64,000 nucleotides of DNA from Lewinellaceae bacterium SD302. GTDB taxonomy: Bacteria > Bacteroidota > Bacteroidia > Chitinophagales > Saprospiraceae. Shown one piece after another: positions 34,141 through 44,077 of the stretch. Made by a program: the position numbers and the translations under genes. The notes under the pieces are model-generated. The model saw only the letters and a list, made by a program, of their open reading frames with translations, made no database searches and was not told the origin of the DNA. Where the stretch lies: positions 62,001 through 126,000 of the forward strand of contig PDLQ01000002.1 in NCBI GenBank assembly GCA_002591745.1, given 5' to 3'. The number at the start of each line of letters is the position of its first letter. Position 1 is the first letter of the stretch.

Positions 34141-35425
34141 TTTTTGGCCACCACAGCCATTGTAGCATTGCCCTCAGCACCATGAACGCGATCAGACTAC
34201 CCCACAAGCCCCAGTTTTCGTAATGGCGGCCAATCAGGTAGTAGGTCAGCAAATAGCCGGCGAAGGCCAGCAGCATGGTTTCCCGCATGGCTCGTGAGGC
34301 GGTGAGGCCGATGTAAATACCGTCAAAAATATAGCAGGGCGTGGCCAACACGCAAAAGGCCAGTACCACCGGCAGATAGTAAAGACTGGTTTCCAGCACA
34401 CCCGCTGCCGCCTCGGCGTCGATAAATAAGGATAGGATAGGGCTGCCCAGCAGGGCGTAGGCAACCAGGTAGACGAAACCGAGTCCGATTCCCCAGATGA
34501 AGGAAAGTTTTACGGCACGGCTCAATTGTTGCGGCTCGCCACGGCCGTAGTATTTACCTACCAGGCTTTCGGCGGCGTAGGCAAAACCATCCACCCCGTA
34601 GCTTAGCCAATTGACCAGTTGCAGCAGCACGACGTTGGCGGCAACGACAAACTCACCCGGCATAGCGTTGGCGCGGTTGTAAAAGAAAGTGAAACTGAGC
34701 GTCAGGCAGAGCGTACGCAGAAAAATATCACTGCTCACCCGCAGGAAGGGCATTAGTTCTTCCCGTAGCAACAGGGCTTTGCGGTTGATGAGTTCACGCA
34801 CCCAGCCATAGCGGTACAGCAGCAGAGCCAATGCCAGGATCAGACCGAAATACTGGGCGGCCACCGTCCCCCAGGCAGCTCCGGCGATGCCATAATCGTA
34901 CTCCACCACCAGCAGGTAACTCACCCCCATATTGAGGGCATTGATCAGGATGGTCAGGATGAGGGGGAACCAGGCATTTTGCATGCCGAAGAACCAGCCG
35001 AAAATAGCCATTAGCGCCAGGGTGGCCGGAGCGGCGTAGATGCGAATGTTGAAATAGCTGTCGACCAGGGCAACCTGCTCGCTTTGCACGTTCAGTAACC
35101 ATTCACTTCCGAGTCTTAGCGGATATTGCAGGAGTAAGATCATTATGGCTAACAAAGTAGCAATGATCATGGCCCGCCCCAGGATGTTGGCGCTTTCCGA
35201 CTTCGCTTCGCGCCCGTAGGCCTGGGCGGTGAGGCCGGTACTGCCCATGCGTAAAAAGCCGAAGTTCCAGTAAATGAGATTAAAAGCCATTCCACCCAAC
35301 CCGACTGCCGCAATGTGGCCTCCACTTAGTTGCCCCATCAGGGCAGTGTCGATACTGCTCAGCAAAGGCACCGAAATGTTACTCAGTACGTTAGGTATGG
35401 CCAGTCGCAGGATTTCCTTGTTCAT
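34091..35425 (-). CDS. MATE-family efflux transporter
   Basis: A 444-residue protein with 12 membrane helices in two related halves. The opening LAIPNVLSNISVPLLSSIDTALMGQLSG is the MATE pattern (the DinF-like branch). It should export organic cations or drugs using Na+ or H+. The C-terminal 16 codons lie within the end of the opposite DUF6089 gene. The codons at 35147-35162 contain the repeat word TGCTACTTTGTTAGCC on the coding strand. Confidence 0.9.
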   Translation of the reverse strand: MNKEILRLAIPNVLSNISVPLLSSIDTALMGQLSGGHIAAVGLGGMAFNLIYWNFGFLRMGSTGLTAQAYGREAKSESANILGRAMIIATLLAIMILLLQYPLRLGSEWLLNVQSEQVALVDSYFNIRIYAAPATLALMAIFGWFFGMQNAWFPLILTILINALNMGVSYLLVVEYDYGIAGAAWGTVAAQYFGLILALALLLYRYGWVRELINRKALLLREELMPFLRVSSDIFLRTLCLTLSFTFFYNRANAMPGEFVVAANVVLLQLVNWLSYGVDGFAYAAESLVGKYYGRGEPQQLSRAVKLSFIWGIGLGFVYLVAYALLGSPILSLFIDAEAAAGVLETSLYYLPVVLAFCVLATPCYIFDGIYIGLTASRAMRETMLLAFAGYLLTYYLIGRHYENWGLWGSLIAFMVLRAMLQWLWWPKIIAARSSDNARHRNSN

Positions 35426-35535
35426 CGCTGCTAATTAACGCAACTTTAAGGGCTTGGTAGCAGATTTTTAAGCAAATAGGCGGCCGGCGAGCCTTAACTT
35501 TGAGCAAAACCAATGAGAATTATAAAATTAACTTC

Positions 35536-36117
35536 ATGAAAAATCTACTCCTTGCCTTCCTGTTGATCGGCGTTTTCGTTTATACCGGCTGTGGTGATGA
35601 TGACGAAGACGATACCCGCTTCGGTGAGGTGGCCCTGCGCCACGATGGTGGCAATGTCACCGGTCCTTTTCTGCCCGCCGGCGTCCACGAATTTATCGTC
35701 CGCTTCGACGCCGAAGAACTGGCCGAGTACGACGGTCGTACCCTGGATCGCGTGGAATTTTTTCTCGGCGAACTACCGGCCAGCATCAGCGTATTTGTCC
35801 TAGAGGGGACCGATCCTGACTCTCCCTCGGATGCTATCTATGGGCAGGACATCAGTAACCGGGTAAATACTACCGGCTGGATCACTCACCGCCCCGCCGA
35901 GGTGATCGAGATCAACGGCGATCGTGATCTCTGGTTCAGCATACAGGTAGAGTTGGACCAGGAACAGCGTTCCGTCGGTTGCGACGCAGGGCCCCGCGAA
36001 CTCGGCGGCGATTTACTACTCCGCGACTTTGACGACAATATCGTTTCCTTTGGTGACATCACCAGTGAGAGCGTGAACTGGAATATTCGGGGTTACTTGG
36101 CTCCGGAGGCGGAGTAA
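35536..36117 (+). CDS. Lipoprotein of unknown function
   Basis: A 193-residue lipoprotein with signal ending VYTGC (Cys19) and an acidic stretch (DDDEDD) right after, a common outer-surface export signal form in Bacteroidota. The rest looks like beta strands; I recognise no family. A TAACTTTG -7 element lies at 35495-35502. A hairpin follows the gene. Confidence 0.75.
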   Translation: MKNLLLAFLLIGVFVYTGCGDDDEDDTRFGEVALRHDGGNVTGPFLPAGVHEFIVRFDAEELAEYDGRTLDRVEFFLGELPASISVFVLEGTDPDSPSDAIYGQDISNRVNTTGWITHRPAEVIEINGDRDLWFSIQVELDQEQRSVGCDAGPRELGGDLLLRDFDDNIVSFGDITSESVNWNIRGYLAPEAE

Positions 36118-36121
36118 AGAT

Positions 36122-36168
36122 AATCGTTCCGATCGCCTCCATGAATGTAGTGAATGCGGTCGGAATGG
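36122..36168 (+). terminator. Hairpin after the lipoprotein gene
   Basis: ATCGTTCCGATCGC and GCGGTCGGAATGG form an imperfect stem with a long loop. No clear T run follows. Confidence 0.4.
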
Positions 36169-36264
36169 CTTTGATGCATTTGCCCTGATTTGCAATCCTG
36201 CGGACTAATCAGAAAACGGACTATTTCTTATCTTGCATCGTCCTTTTACCTCCCCGGATATCTC

Positions 36265-37011
36265 GTGAAAACTCCAAAGTCACCTTTGCTGCTCGCTTTT
36301 ACCCTGCTTTTGCTGGTGGGTTTCAGCAGTTGTGCCGGAGACAATCACCCCGCGGAAGATTTTGAGGTCAGCGGCCTTGACGTTTCCCGTTACCAGGCCA
36401 TTGTGGATTGGCGGGCCGTTAAATTATCCGGGGTGGATTTTGTTTTCGCCAAAGCCACCGAAGGAGGTGATCACCGCGATCCGCTGTTCGGAGAGAACTG
36501 GCAGGAGTTACGGGAGCAACGTATCCGCCGGGGAGCATATCACTTTTTTCGCCCGGGCATTTCCGCTGAATTACAAGCAATGAACTTCATCGCCCAGGTG
36601 GGTGATCTGTTACCGGGAGACTTACCCCCCGTATTGGACGTTGAAGATCGGGGCGGACTCACTCACGATGAGTTCAACCACCGCTTGCAAAGCTGGCTGG
36701 ACCTGGTAGAGGCTCGTTACCGGATCAAACCCATCATTTATAGCGGGCAGGTCTTTTATAATCGGCACCTGGCCGGTCGTTATACGGATTACCCGGTGTG
36801 GATAGCCCGCTATAAGGACGAACTACCCGCCCTGGCCGATGGAAGGAATTTTCAGTTCTGGCAATACGGAGATACCGGCAAAGTGCCGGGTATTACCGGG
36901 CCGGTAGATTTAAATATCTTTACGGGCAGTCACCTGGAAATGGTTATGATGAGTATCCCTGCCAACCCGCTGGTGAGTGACCCGATGGACCCAATGGCGT
37001 CGAACAACTAA
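36265..37011 (+). CDS. GH25 lysozyme-like lipoprotein
   Basis: A 248-residue GH25 (1,4-beta-N-acetylmuramidase) lipoprotein. The GTG at 36265 gives MKTPKSPLLLAFTLLLLVGFSSC with Cys23 as lipid anchor; a longer TTG frame would bury this signal. Asp39 in GLDVSRYQ and the DVED motif at 125-128 are the active-site residues. It should cut peptidoglycan glycan strands or act in cell-wall remodelling. A TATCTTGC element 29 bp upstream may be its -7 site. Confidence 0.88.
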   Translation: MKTPKSPLLLAFTLLLLVGFSSCAGDNHPAEDFEVSGLDVSRYQAIVDWRAVKLSGVDFVFAKATEGGDHRDPLFGENWQELREQRIRRGAYHFFRPGISAELQAMNFIAQVGDLLPGDLPPVLDVEDRGGLTHDEFNHRLQSWLDLVEARYRIKPIIYSGQVFYNRHLAGRYTDYPVWIARYKDELPALADGRNFQFWQYGDTGKVPGITGPVDLNIFTGSHLEMVMMSIPANPLVSDPMDPMASNN

Positions 37012-37054
37012 ATTCCGTGGTTTACGGTTTTAGCTTTCAAAGAACTTATTTACC

Positions 37055-38236
37055 ATGCGTAATACTATCCTGACCCTCAGTCTGCTTTTTATTGCTTTTC
37101 TCCAACTGCCCGCTCAGGGCATTGAATTCTTCCACGGAAGCTGGGAGGAAGCATTGGTGAAAGCCCAGCAAGAAGATAAACCCATCTTCGTAGATGCCTA
37201 CGCCAGCTGGTGCGGCCCCTGTAAGCGGATGGCCGCTCAGGTTTTTCCCGAAGCTGCGGTCGGTGAAGTTTTCAACGCCAACTTCATTTCGTTGAAACTG
37301 GATATGGAAAAGCCGGAGGCGGCTTCTTTTCGGGCCAACCATCCCGTGCGAGCTTATCCGACGCTGTTCTTCCTCGATGCCGAAGGGAATACTGTCCATA
37401 CCGTAGTAGGGGGGCAGCAAGTAAAGGGATTGATCAATCAGGCACGTGAAGCACTTGGTAAAGTGGATGACCTGCCCCGATACGTCAAAAAATACGAAGC
37501 CGGCGATCGTGATCCGGCTTTCATGACCCGCTACGTACGGGCACTGGTCCGCCAGGGAGAGCCTCACCTGAGAATTGCTAACGAGTACGTCCGCGACCAA
37601 AAAGGAAAACTTTCCGAACCGGATAACCTTCGCTTTCTGCTGGTTGCGGCCACGGATGCCGACAGCCGCATCTTTGATAAGCTGATTGAGCATAAAGCAG
37701 CCGTTACGAAACTGATCTCTCAGGACGCTTTTGATAAGCAAGTCGCTTTGGCTTTCAATAAAACCAAGGCAACCGCCATCGAACTGGAGGCTCCGAAATT
37801 GCTTTCCGATGCCGCTAAAAAATACAAGAGTATCGATCCGGATGCCGCCGCTACTTATCAGTTGGAAGGAGAATTTCAATTAGCAGCCCTGGGCAACGAA
37901 GCCAAAGCTTACCAGAAAGCTGCCAAGAAGTATTTCAAGAGTATTCCTGCGAAAGAGGGGAAAATGCTCACCGACTTGTTTCAGCAGCTTAGCGGTAGCA
38001 GGTTCGTAGCCAACGACGCCAAGGTGGAAGACCTGACCGCAGAAGTGGGTTTGGCCGCCGCCGAAGCGACCGACGGCTATCGGGAATACTATTTATACGC
38101 CCAGTGGCTCAACGAAGTCGGCCGTAAAAAAGAAGCTATGGACGCCGCCGAAAAATCAAAGACCCTGATTCCTGAGGAGCAACCGAATACGCACCGTCTG
38201 GTTGATTTTCTGATCAAGAAGATTCAGGAAGCTTAA
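37055..38236 (+). CDS. Exported thioredoxin-family protein
   Basis: A 393-residue exported protein. After a signal (ending LPAQ) comes a thioredoxin domain with WCGPC (Cys53, Cys56) and the cis-Pro in RAYPTLFF, followed by about 250 helical residues with TPR-like pairs. It is likely a periplasmic disulfide reductase or isomerase with its own helical platform. The end of the gene is followed by a bidirectional terminator. Confidence 0.85.
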   Translation: MRNTILTLSLLFIAFLQLPAQGIEFFHGSWEEALVKAQQEDKPIFVDAYASWCGPCKRMAAQVFPEAAVGEVFNANFISLKLDMEKPEAASFRANHPVRAYPTLFFLDAEGNTVHTVVGGQQVKGLINQAREALGKVDDLPRYVKKYEAGDRDPAFMTRYVRALVRQGEPHLRIANEYVRDQKGKLSEPDNLRFLLVAATDADSRIFDKLIEHKAAVTKLISQDAFDKQVALAFNKTKATAIELEAPKLLSDAAKKYKSIDPDAAATYQLEGEFQLAALGNEAKAYQKAAKKYFKSIPAKEGKMLTDLFQQLSGSRFVANDAKVEDLTAEVGLAAAEATDGYREYYLYAQWLNEVGRKKEAMDAAEKSKTLIPEEQPNTHRLVDFLIKKIQEA

Positions 38237-38243
38237 AGTACAG

Positions 38244-38275
38244 TCGCCCGTAAAACGAATATGTCTTACGGGCGA
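38244..38275. terminator. Bidirectional terminator
   Basis: TCGCCCGTAA (38244-38253) and TTACGGGCGA (38266-38275) form a perfect stem between convergent genes. Confidence 0.75.
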
Positions 38276-38280
38276 TCTTG

Positions 38281-39186
38281 TTAATGACCTTTCAATAGAT
38301 GCTGTAAAGCCTTCATCAATTCCGGTTGCGAAAACTCGTAGCCGGCATCTTCGATTTTTTTAGCGGAAACATTGCAGCTGTCCAGGATGGTGTGGGACAT
38401 TTCTCCCAGCGCCAGTTTCAGCGTGAAGGCCGGCGCTGGAAGTACTGCTGCGACCTGATCGTTGGCTTTGGGCAGTGCTTCGGCAATTTCTTTGTTACGC
38501 GCCGGATTCGGGGCAACACCATTGTAAGTGCCAGTCAGGTGTTGCTCGATAGCGTGCAGGTAGATGCCTACGATATCATCCATATGAATCCAGCTATACC
38601 ATTGCCGGCCGTCTCCGAAATAAGTGGAGGTATAGAATGAAAGCGGGAGGACCATTTTTTGCATGGCGCCACCGTCGGGGTGAAGGACGATGCCGGTACG
38701 ATTAATAAAGAGTGGAATACCCAAAGCGGAGATGGCCCGGGTGGAATCCTCCCAGGCTACACAACTTTCGCTCAGGAATCCGTCGCCGGCCGGGCTACTT
38801 TCATCAACCAATTGCTCACCAGAGTCACCGTAGTAACCGATTGCCGAAGCGGAGAGATAGAGCTTGGGGCGATGATCTATTTTCTGGAGAGTGTCGGCCA
38901 ACAGTTTGGTGCTGTTTACCCGGCTGTCGATGATGATCTTTTTGCGCTTTTCAGTCCAGCGGGCGTCGGCTATTCCTGCTCCGGCGAGATTGATCAGGTA
39001 ATCGGCCCGGCCCACGGCCGTTTCGTCTATGCTCTGCTTTTTTATGTCCCAGTGATAAGCGGGAAATTCCGCATCCAGGTTTTCGGTCCGGCTGAGGTGA
39101 GCTACTTCGTGACCGCGGTCGCGCAGGGCTTTGCTCAAAAATCCGCCGACGAAGCCGGTACCACCACCGATGAGAATATTGGCCAT
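38281..39186 (-). CDS. TIGR01777-family epimerase-like protein
   Basis: A 301-residue NAD(P)-binding extended SDR of the TIGR01777 (YfcH/SDR39U1) family. The nucleotide motif GGGTGFVGG starts near residue 7, and SASAIGYYGDSGE holds the family's active-site region (YYGD). GWIHxDDIVGIYLHAIE-like sequence occurs as WIHMDDIVGIYLHAIE. The substrate of this family is unknown. Confidence 0.88.
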   Translation of the reverse strand: MANILIGGGTGFVGGFLSKALRDRGHEVAHLSRTENLDAEFPAYHWDIKKQSIDETAVGRADYLINLAGAGIADARWTEKRKKIIIDSRVNSTKLLADTLQKIDHRPKLYLSASAIGYYGDSGEQLVDESSPAGDGFLSESCVAWEDSTRAISALGIPLFINRTGIVLHPDGGAMQKMVLPLSFYTSTYFGDGRQWYSWIHMDDIVGIYLHAIEQHLTGTYNGVAPNPARNKEIAEALPKANDQVAAVLPAPAFTLKLALGEMSHTILDSCNVSAKKIEDAGYEFSQPELMKALQHLLKGH

Positions 39187-39299
39187 TTGATCCAGAGTTT
39201 ATTCTTTTTGGTAGTAACCTGCTGAAGTTGCATAGGGTTCATCGACTTAGTTTTTGTTCATTTCGGTATTTAAAACCCCGCTACTTTATCTACGTTATA

Positions 39300-40019
39300 A
39301 TGCAAACTCCCGTCGTGCGTTACTTTTTCCTGCTTCCCGCCATACTCTCTGTCGCTACCCTCGCCGCCCAATTGGAAGCTTGGCAAGGTGTCAGCTTTGA
39401 GCACGAGGTGAATCCCCGATACGGCTACGTGCTGGAGGTCGAATATCGCAGCACGCTCGAAGATTATGGAAGAGGAGAATATCTTTTTCTCGGCGGTCTG
39501 AACCGCAAGCTGGGCCGTAAATTCAACCTCACGGTAGCCAGTCGCTTTCAAAACGGCGGTCCCGAAGACCCCTCTGAACTTCGTTTACTGGCCGATTTGA
39601 ATTTCTCCCGCAAGCTGGGCAAGACGCCGCTGACCTTCAAAGCACGCATTCGGGGTCAACGCGACTGGCCGCTCAAAACCAATGCCGAATTTCCCACTAC
39701 CGATATCCGCCCCCGTGCCGGACTAGATTGTAAGCTCAACGACCGCCTCACCGCCTTCCTGGAATACGAAGGACGTTATCAGCTGGACAAACGCCGCCGT
39801 GAATGGACCCGCGTTCGCTATACCGCCGGGCTGGAATTTGAATTGAATAAACAGCTGAACCTGGAACTTTTCTACCGCGAAGAAGATCGTATCAACAACG
39901 GTGAGGACAGTAATCGAACGGACAAAATCGTCGGCCTCTTCCTCGGTTATACTTTACCGGATGACCGGGAGCGGGACTGGAAGTACCGGCAGCCTTTCGG
40001 GCGGGATCTCTTCAACTAA
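39300..40019 (+). CDS. DUF2490 outer-membrane protein
   Basis: A 239-residue exported protein. The ATG at 39300 starts a signal (MQTPVVRYFFLLPAILSVATLAAQ); an upstream frame start is rejected because it precedes this signal. The mature part, EHEVNPRYGYVLEVEYRS ... YTAGLEFELNKQLNLELFYREEDRIN, fits DUF2490, a small beta barrel of unknown function. TACTTTATC directly before the ATG resembles the window-wide TACTTTG word. Confidence 0.82.
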   Translation: MQTPVVRYFFLLPAILSVATLAAQLEAWQGVSFEHEVNPRYGYVLEVEYRSTLEDYGRGEYLFLGGLNRKLGRKFNLTVASRFQNGGPEDPSELRLLADLNFSRKLGKTPLTFKARIRGQRDWPLKTNAEFPTTDIRPRAGLDCKLNDRLTAFLEYEGRYQLDKRRREWTRVRYTAGLEFELNKQLNLELFYREEDRINNGEDSNRTDKIVGLFLGYTLPDDRERDWKYRQPFGRDLFN

Positions 40020-40088
40020 TGATACAATGATACAATGATTGAATGATACAATGATTGAATGAGAAAATGATTGAATGAGAAAATGGTT
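40020..40088. repeat. Tandem ATGATnnAATG tract
   Basis: A run of ATGATACA, ATGATTGA and ATGAGAAA units in direct repetition follows the DUF2490 stop codon. Confidence 0.8.
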
Positions 40089-40166
40089 ACTGAACGGTCG
40101 ATCATTTGCTCAATACCTCGCTCAGTCATTATTTACCAGCACTGCTACTTTGGTAGTCAAAACTAC

Positions 40167-43100
40167 CTAACGTACCACCGTAACATCTCCCGCATAATCT
40201 ACTACTTCCCCGTTCAGGAAACGGACTCTGAACTGATAGACGAAGACAGCTGAATTGACCGGCTTTCCATCCACCGTACCGTCCCAGCCTAGACTGGCTT
40301 CATTTGGCAGGAATTCTTCGGGAGATTCATAGACCAGTCCGCCCCAGCGATTAAATATCTGGAGCAGTTCGATGCTTTCCACGGCCGGGCCAGCGAAGAG
40401 GGTGAAGCCGTCATTGATGCCGTCGCCATCCGGACTGAAGCCGTTAGGGATGTAGACGGGTTTGTTGTCCACGACGTTGACCGTCACCTGGTCCTGGGCC
40501 GGACATCCCGCGGCGTTGATCCCGGTGACGACGTAGGTGGTGGTGTTAAATGGCCCCACAAGTACCCGGCTGCAATCTAGGTTGAGGCACTGGGCGGTAT
40601 CCGGTCCCCAGCTATAATCGACGGGACTATAGTTACTGACGACGTTTAGGGTGGTGTCGAAGCCGAGGTCGATCAGTACATCTGGGCCGGCGTCGATAAT
40701 AAATTCAGCGGGTTGGGTAATGGTGGCCATTACGGTATCGAAGCACCCTTCGGCGTCCATGATCACGAGGTCGTAATCGCCGGCGGGAAGGTTGGTCAGG
40801 AGGCTGTCCAGCTGGAAGGTCTGGCCATCAATGCTGTACTCGAAACCGGGAGTGCCACCGCTGGCCGTCAGGCGTACGGATCCTCCGTCTTCACCGAAGC
40901 AAACGTTGTCGATGATTTCAATGATCTCACCAAAAATTTCGCCCGGTTCAATGATCGGGGCGCTGGTGATATTGGGGCAGCCGTTGTTGTCGGTCACGGT
41001 CAGGAAATAGGTGCCCGCTGCTAATCCGTCGATGAACGGCCCCATTGCACCGGCTACGGACCATTGGTAATTGTAATCCGGTCTGCCGCCGTCAACCGTG
41101 GCGGTGATCATGCCATCCACCTGTCCGAAACAACTGATGTTGCTGGTATCCAGGTCTACTTCCAGTACGGGCGGGTCAGGTACGTCGAAATTGAAACTAC
41201 CCAGGCAACCATTGGCGTCGCGGACTTCCACAGCGTACATCCCCGCCGGGATGTTGCCGATGACGGCTCCATCGTCGAATAAACCATCACCGTTGGTCTC
41301 GTAAGCGTATGGCCCCAGGCCGTTGTTAACTGCTAGCGTGATCTGACCGTTGCTCTCGCCATTACAGCGGGGCTCCTGGATAGCAGCTACGGCAGGGTCT
41401 AACTCCAGGACCAATTCGTTAACTTCAATATCTAGTTCGACCTCACAACCGGCGGCGTCACGAACGATAACGCTCACGGTGGAGACTGGCAGATTGGTGA
41501 TGGTATTATTGTTTGAGAAACCCTGGCTGTTGAAGTTGAATTCGTAGCCGGGGGTACCGCCGCCCACGTTAAGCGTCAGAACGCCGTCCTGGCCACCATC
41601 ACAAGTTGGCATGGTGATCAAGGTGTCGAAAGTGAAGGCTGGTGGCCCGCCCACGTTGAAAGTGCGGACGGTAGAGCAGGTAGACTCGTCGGTGATGGTC
41701 ACGGTGTATTCCCCGGCGTCCAGGCCGCTGATGTCTTCGGTGGTAGCGCCGTTGCTCCATTCGTATTGGTAGGGGGCGAACATAGTCTGGGGGGTTATAT
41801 CGATGGATCCCATCAGATCGCCGGGGCAAATGCTGGGCTGGGTGGTGCCGCTTACATCCCACTGAGATTCACAGCAGATCACCTCCAGTTCGTTTTGAAT
41901 TTCGGTAACCAGACAGCCGCGGTTGGTAGTCACGGCCAGGAGGACGGACTGATTTCCAGGGCGGTTGAAGAAGACGTCGTGAGGTCCGGGGCCGGTAGCC
42001 GAGGCGGGCACGGCGTTGGGGCCGAAGTTCCAGTTATAAGAATCGATAGGGTCTAAGGAGTTGGAATTGTCGACGAAAGTGACGGTTTCCCCCACACAAG
42101 CCTGACCGAGATCGGCGGTGAAACTGGCCGTTGGCCCCAGAAATGTACCCGTACCACCAAAACTGATGCTGAACCCATCCCCACTGTTGCTGAAATTCAT
42201 GATCAAGAGGGCGTAGCTGCGGCCGCTGACCATTTCGATGGCTTCGGCGAAGTTGTTATTGCCCGGTTGGCAGCCACACTCTTCCAACTCGTCAGGGTCG
42301 TTGAGGCTCAGACCCGTGGCGTTGAGACAGGGTAGGTTTTGAATGTCTGTATTACCCTGAGTTTCGCCGGAGAGCATACAACGGATATTTTCTTTGTTGC
42401 TGCAATCGTCCAATCCATTCGGCAATTCGTAAAGCAAAAAGTCGATATCATCACTGGGGCCGCCCAGGGGATCGATGGTAAAGGCCAGGGTGCCGCTTTC
42501 ATCACAGGTCCATTTGTACCAGGCAGCATTGGCTTCCAGTACGTCGCCGCCCGCACTACAATCCCCTTCGTTACAGAGCAGATCGCCCAGATCGTCATTT
42601 ACGTTACCGTCACCGGATAAAAAATCTACGGCGAAGGATGACTTGTCACAAAGGATGACGCCGTCCTGGCAGTCGCCGCTGGGCTCGGGCACGGCGTTGA
42701 ACTGATTAACGCAGAGTTGGAAGGTGCCTTCGGTACTGGTACCACCCACGTTGATGTAATAGGTAGAACCCGGCATCAGTCCGCTAAAAATACCGGATAC
42801 CTGGTTGATATTACCGAAAGGAGAAAGGCAACCGATTTCAGTGAGGGTGTCACAACCCAGCTCTTCCTCCGAATAAAGGATCATCTGGGGCATTTCCAGG
42901 GTGCCGCCGGTAACCAGGGGTACGTCACCGATGATAGAAATGGAAGCGTCCGTAGCCTGGGCAACGAAAGTAAACCAAACATCTACGTGGTCAGCCTCTT
43001 CATCGATACAGGCCGGGTAATCCGGAAAAGAGGCCGTAGCCCCCTGGTTCGTAAATTCTCCAATGGCCGAACAGTATTCTTGTTGGAAGGGTAGAGGTAA

Positions 43101-43187
43101 GGCGTCAACGCATTCATCATTGGCCGGCTGGGCGAAAAGCGTCGTCAGGTAAATCAAACCGGTAATGGTCAGTAAAATTCTGTGCAT
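40167..43187 (-). CDS. Giant secreted protein with type B T9SS (gliding-associated) domain
   Basis: A 1006-residue exported protein (signal MHRILLTITGLIYLTTLFAQ). The N-terminal part has several cysteine-bearing beta domains. A PKD-like domain (ASFTADLGQACVGETVTF) lies near 355-430. About five SprB-type repeats follow, each with a G-Y-V-TDNNGC-like core (AAGTYFLTVTDNNGCPN). The C-terminus reads PVYIPNGFSPDGDGINDGF ... FVYQFRVRFLNGEVVDYAGDVTVVR, the gliding-motility-associated type B sorting domain. It should be secreted by the type IX system to the surface as an adhesin. Adhesins of this kind usually lie near porV/sprF-like genes, none of which is seen here. Confidence 0.88.
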   Translation of the reverse strand: MHRILLTITGLIYLTTLFAQPANDECVDALPLPFQQEYCSAIGEFTNQGATASFPDYPACIDEEADHVDVWFTFVAQATDASISIIGDVPLVTGGTLEMPQMILYSEEELGCDTLTEIGCLSPFGNINQVSGIFSGLMPGSTYYINVGGTSTEGTFQLCVNQFNAVPEPSGDCQDGVILCDKSSFAVDFLSGDGNVNDDLGDLLCNEGDCSAGGDVLEANAAWYKWTCDESGTLAFTIDPLGGPSDDIDFLLYELPNGLDDCSNKENIRCMLSGETQGNTDIQNLPCLNATGLSLNDPDELEECGCQPGNNNFAEAIEMVSGRSYALLIMNFSNSGDGFSISFGGTGTFLGPTASFTADLGQACVGETVTFVDNSNSLDPIDSYNWNFGPNAVPASATGPGPHDVFFNRPGNQSVLLAVTTNRGCLVTEIQNELEVICCESQWDVSGTTQPSICPGDLMGSIDITPQTMFAPYQYEWSNGATTEDISGLDAGEYTVTITDESTCSTVRTFNVGGPPAFTFDTLITMPTCDGGQDGVLTLNVGGGTPGYEFNFNSQGFSNNNTITNLPVSTVSVIVRDAAGCEVELDIEVNELVLELDPAVAAIQEPRCNGESNGQITLAVNNGLGPYAYETNGDGLFDDGAVIGNIPAGMYAVEVRDANGCLGSFNFDVPDPPVLEVDLDTSNISCFGQVDGMITATVDGGRPDYNYQWSVAGAMGPFIDGLAAGTYFLTVTDNNGCPNITSAPIIEPGEIFGEIIEIIDNVCFGEDGGSVRLTASGGTPGFEYSIDGQTFQLDSLLTNLPAGDYDLVIMDAEGCFDTVMATITQPAEFIIDAGPDVLIDLGFDTTLNVVSNYSPVDYSWGPDTAQCLNLDCSRVLVGPFNTTTYVVTGINAAGCPAQDQVTVNVVDNKPVYIPNGFSPDGDGINDGFTLFAGPAVESIELLQIFNRWGGLVYESPEEFLPNEASLGWDGTVDGKPVNSAVFVYQFRVRFLNGEVVDYAGDVTVVR

Positions 43188-43315
43188 GGTAAATCGGGGT
43201 ACTATGGCTTATAAAACAACGGAACACTATAATAGATTGTAAAATAAAGGGTCGGCGTTTGCTCAAACCAGCACTTTCTTGTTAGGGTTGCGTTAATGTT
43301 ACTAACTTCCCCGCT

Positions 43316-44065
43316 ATGAAAGCCTGGATTCCTAACGCCATCACCCTTCTCAACCTGCTCTGCGGCTGTGCGGCCGTCGTCAATATTCTCGACGGGCAGT
43401 TCATACCCGCCTTCTGGTTTCTCTTTGCCGCCGGCTGGTTCGATTTCGCCGACGGGCTGGTGGCTCGCCTCCTCAAGGTCAGCAGCGAACACGGGAAAGA
43501 ACTGGATAGTCTGGCCGACATGGTCTCCTTCGGTTTCGTGCCGGGGATCATTTATTATGTCTTTTTGTACTATCAAAGTAGCAGTATTAGTATAGACCCC
43601 GATGCACTGATGGCCGGCGATGAACTAAGCATCGGCTGGTCCTGGTACGCCGCGCCGGGTTTACTGGTTACCCTGTTCAGTGCTCTTCGCCTAGCCAAAT
43701 TCAACCTGGATGACCGCCAGACCGACGATTTTATTGGTTTAGCCACCCCCAGTAGTACCGTTTACGCTACGGGGCTCATGCTCATTTACGCTACGGATGC
43801 TTTCGGGTGGGGGCATTACGTACTGTCACCATGGGTGCTTTATCCCTCCATCTTACTAATGTCATACCTGCTGGTAGCTGAGATTCCGATGTTCAGCTTC
43901 AAAGTCAAGGGTTTTGGTTGGGTAGGCAACCGAAAGCGTTTTATCTTTGCCGCCGTTGCGATCGGCTTACTCGTCTTTTTACGGCAAGCGGCCTTTCCTT
44001 TCATCATCATTGCGTACCTGATCATCAATCTGGCGACCCGGCTTTTTGCCCCCTCCGCCGCCTAA
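43316..44065 (+). CDS. pssA: CDP-diacylglycerol-serine O-phosphatidyltransferase
   Basis: A 249-residue membrane enzyme making phosphatidylserine from CDP-diacylglycerol and serine. The CDP-alcohol phosphotransferase motif is perfect: Asp46-Gly47, Ala50-Arg51, Gly60, Asp64, Asp68. About eight membrane helices follow. purS starts 12 bp later on the same strand. The codons at 43574-43583 include CAAAGTAGCA. Confidence 0.92.
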   Translation: MKAWIPNAITLLNLLCGCAAVVNILDGQFIPAFWFLFAAGWFDFADGLVARLLKVSSEHGKELDSLADMVSFGFVPGIIYYVFLYYQSSSISIDPDALMAGDELSIGWSWYAAPGLLVTLFSALRLAKFNLDDRQTDDFIGLATPSSTVYATGLMLIYATDAFGWGHYVLSPWVLYPSILLMSYLLVAEIPMFSFKVKGFGWVGNRKRFIFAAVAIGLLVFLRQAAFPFIIIAYLIINLATRLFAPSAA

Positions 44066-44077
44066 GTTTACTTTTCT

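Noticed and set aside
35147-35162. Insertion of the TGCTACTTTGTTAGCC word into the MATE gene as a mobile piece
   Set aside because: The codons read IATLLAIM, a normal membrane-helix sequence, with no break in the family pattern; I keep it only as a copy of the over-represented word.
38281-39186. Sugar-nucleotide epimerase for a glycan pathway
   Set aside because: The sequence fits the TIGR01777 family, whose substrate is unknown, and no glycan genes are adjacent.
40020-40088. CRISPR-like short tandem repeats
   Set aside because: The units are 8-16 bp, contiguous and degenerate without spacers, so this is a simple tandem tract.
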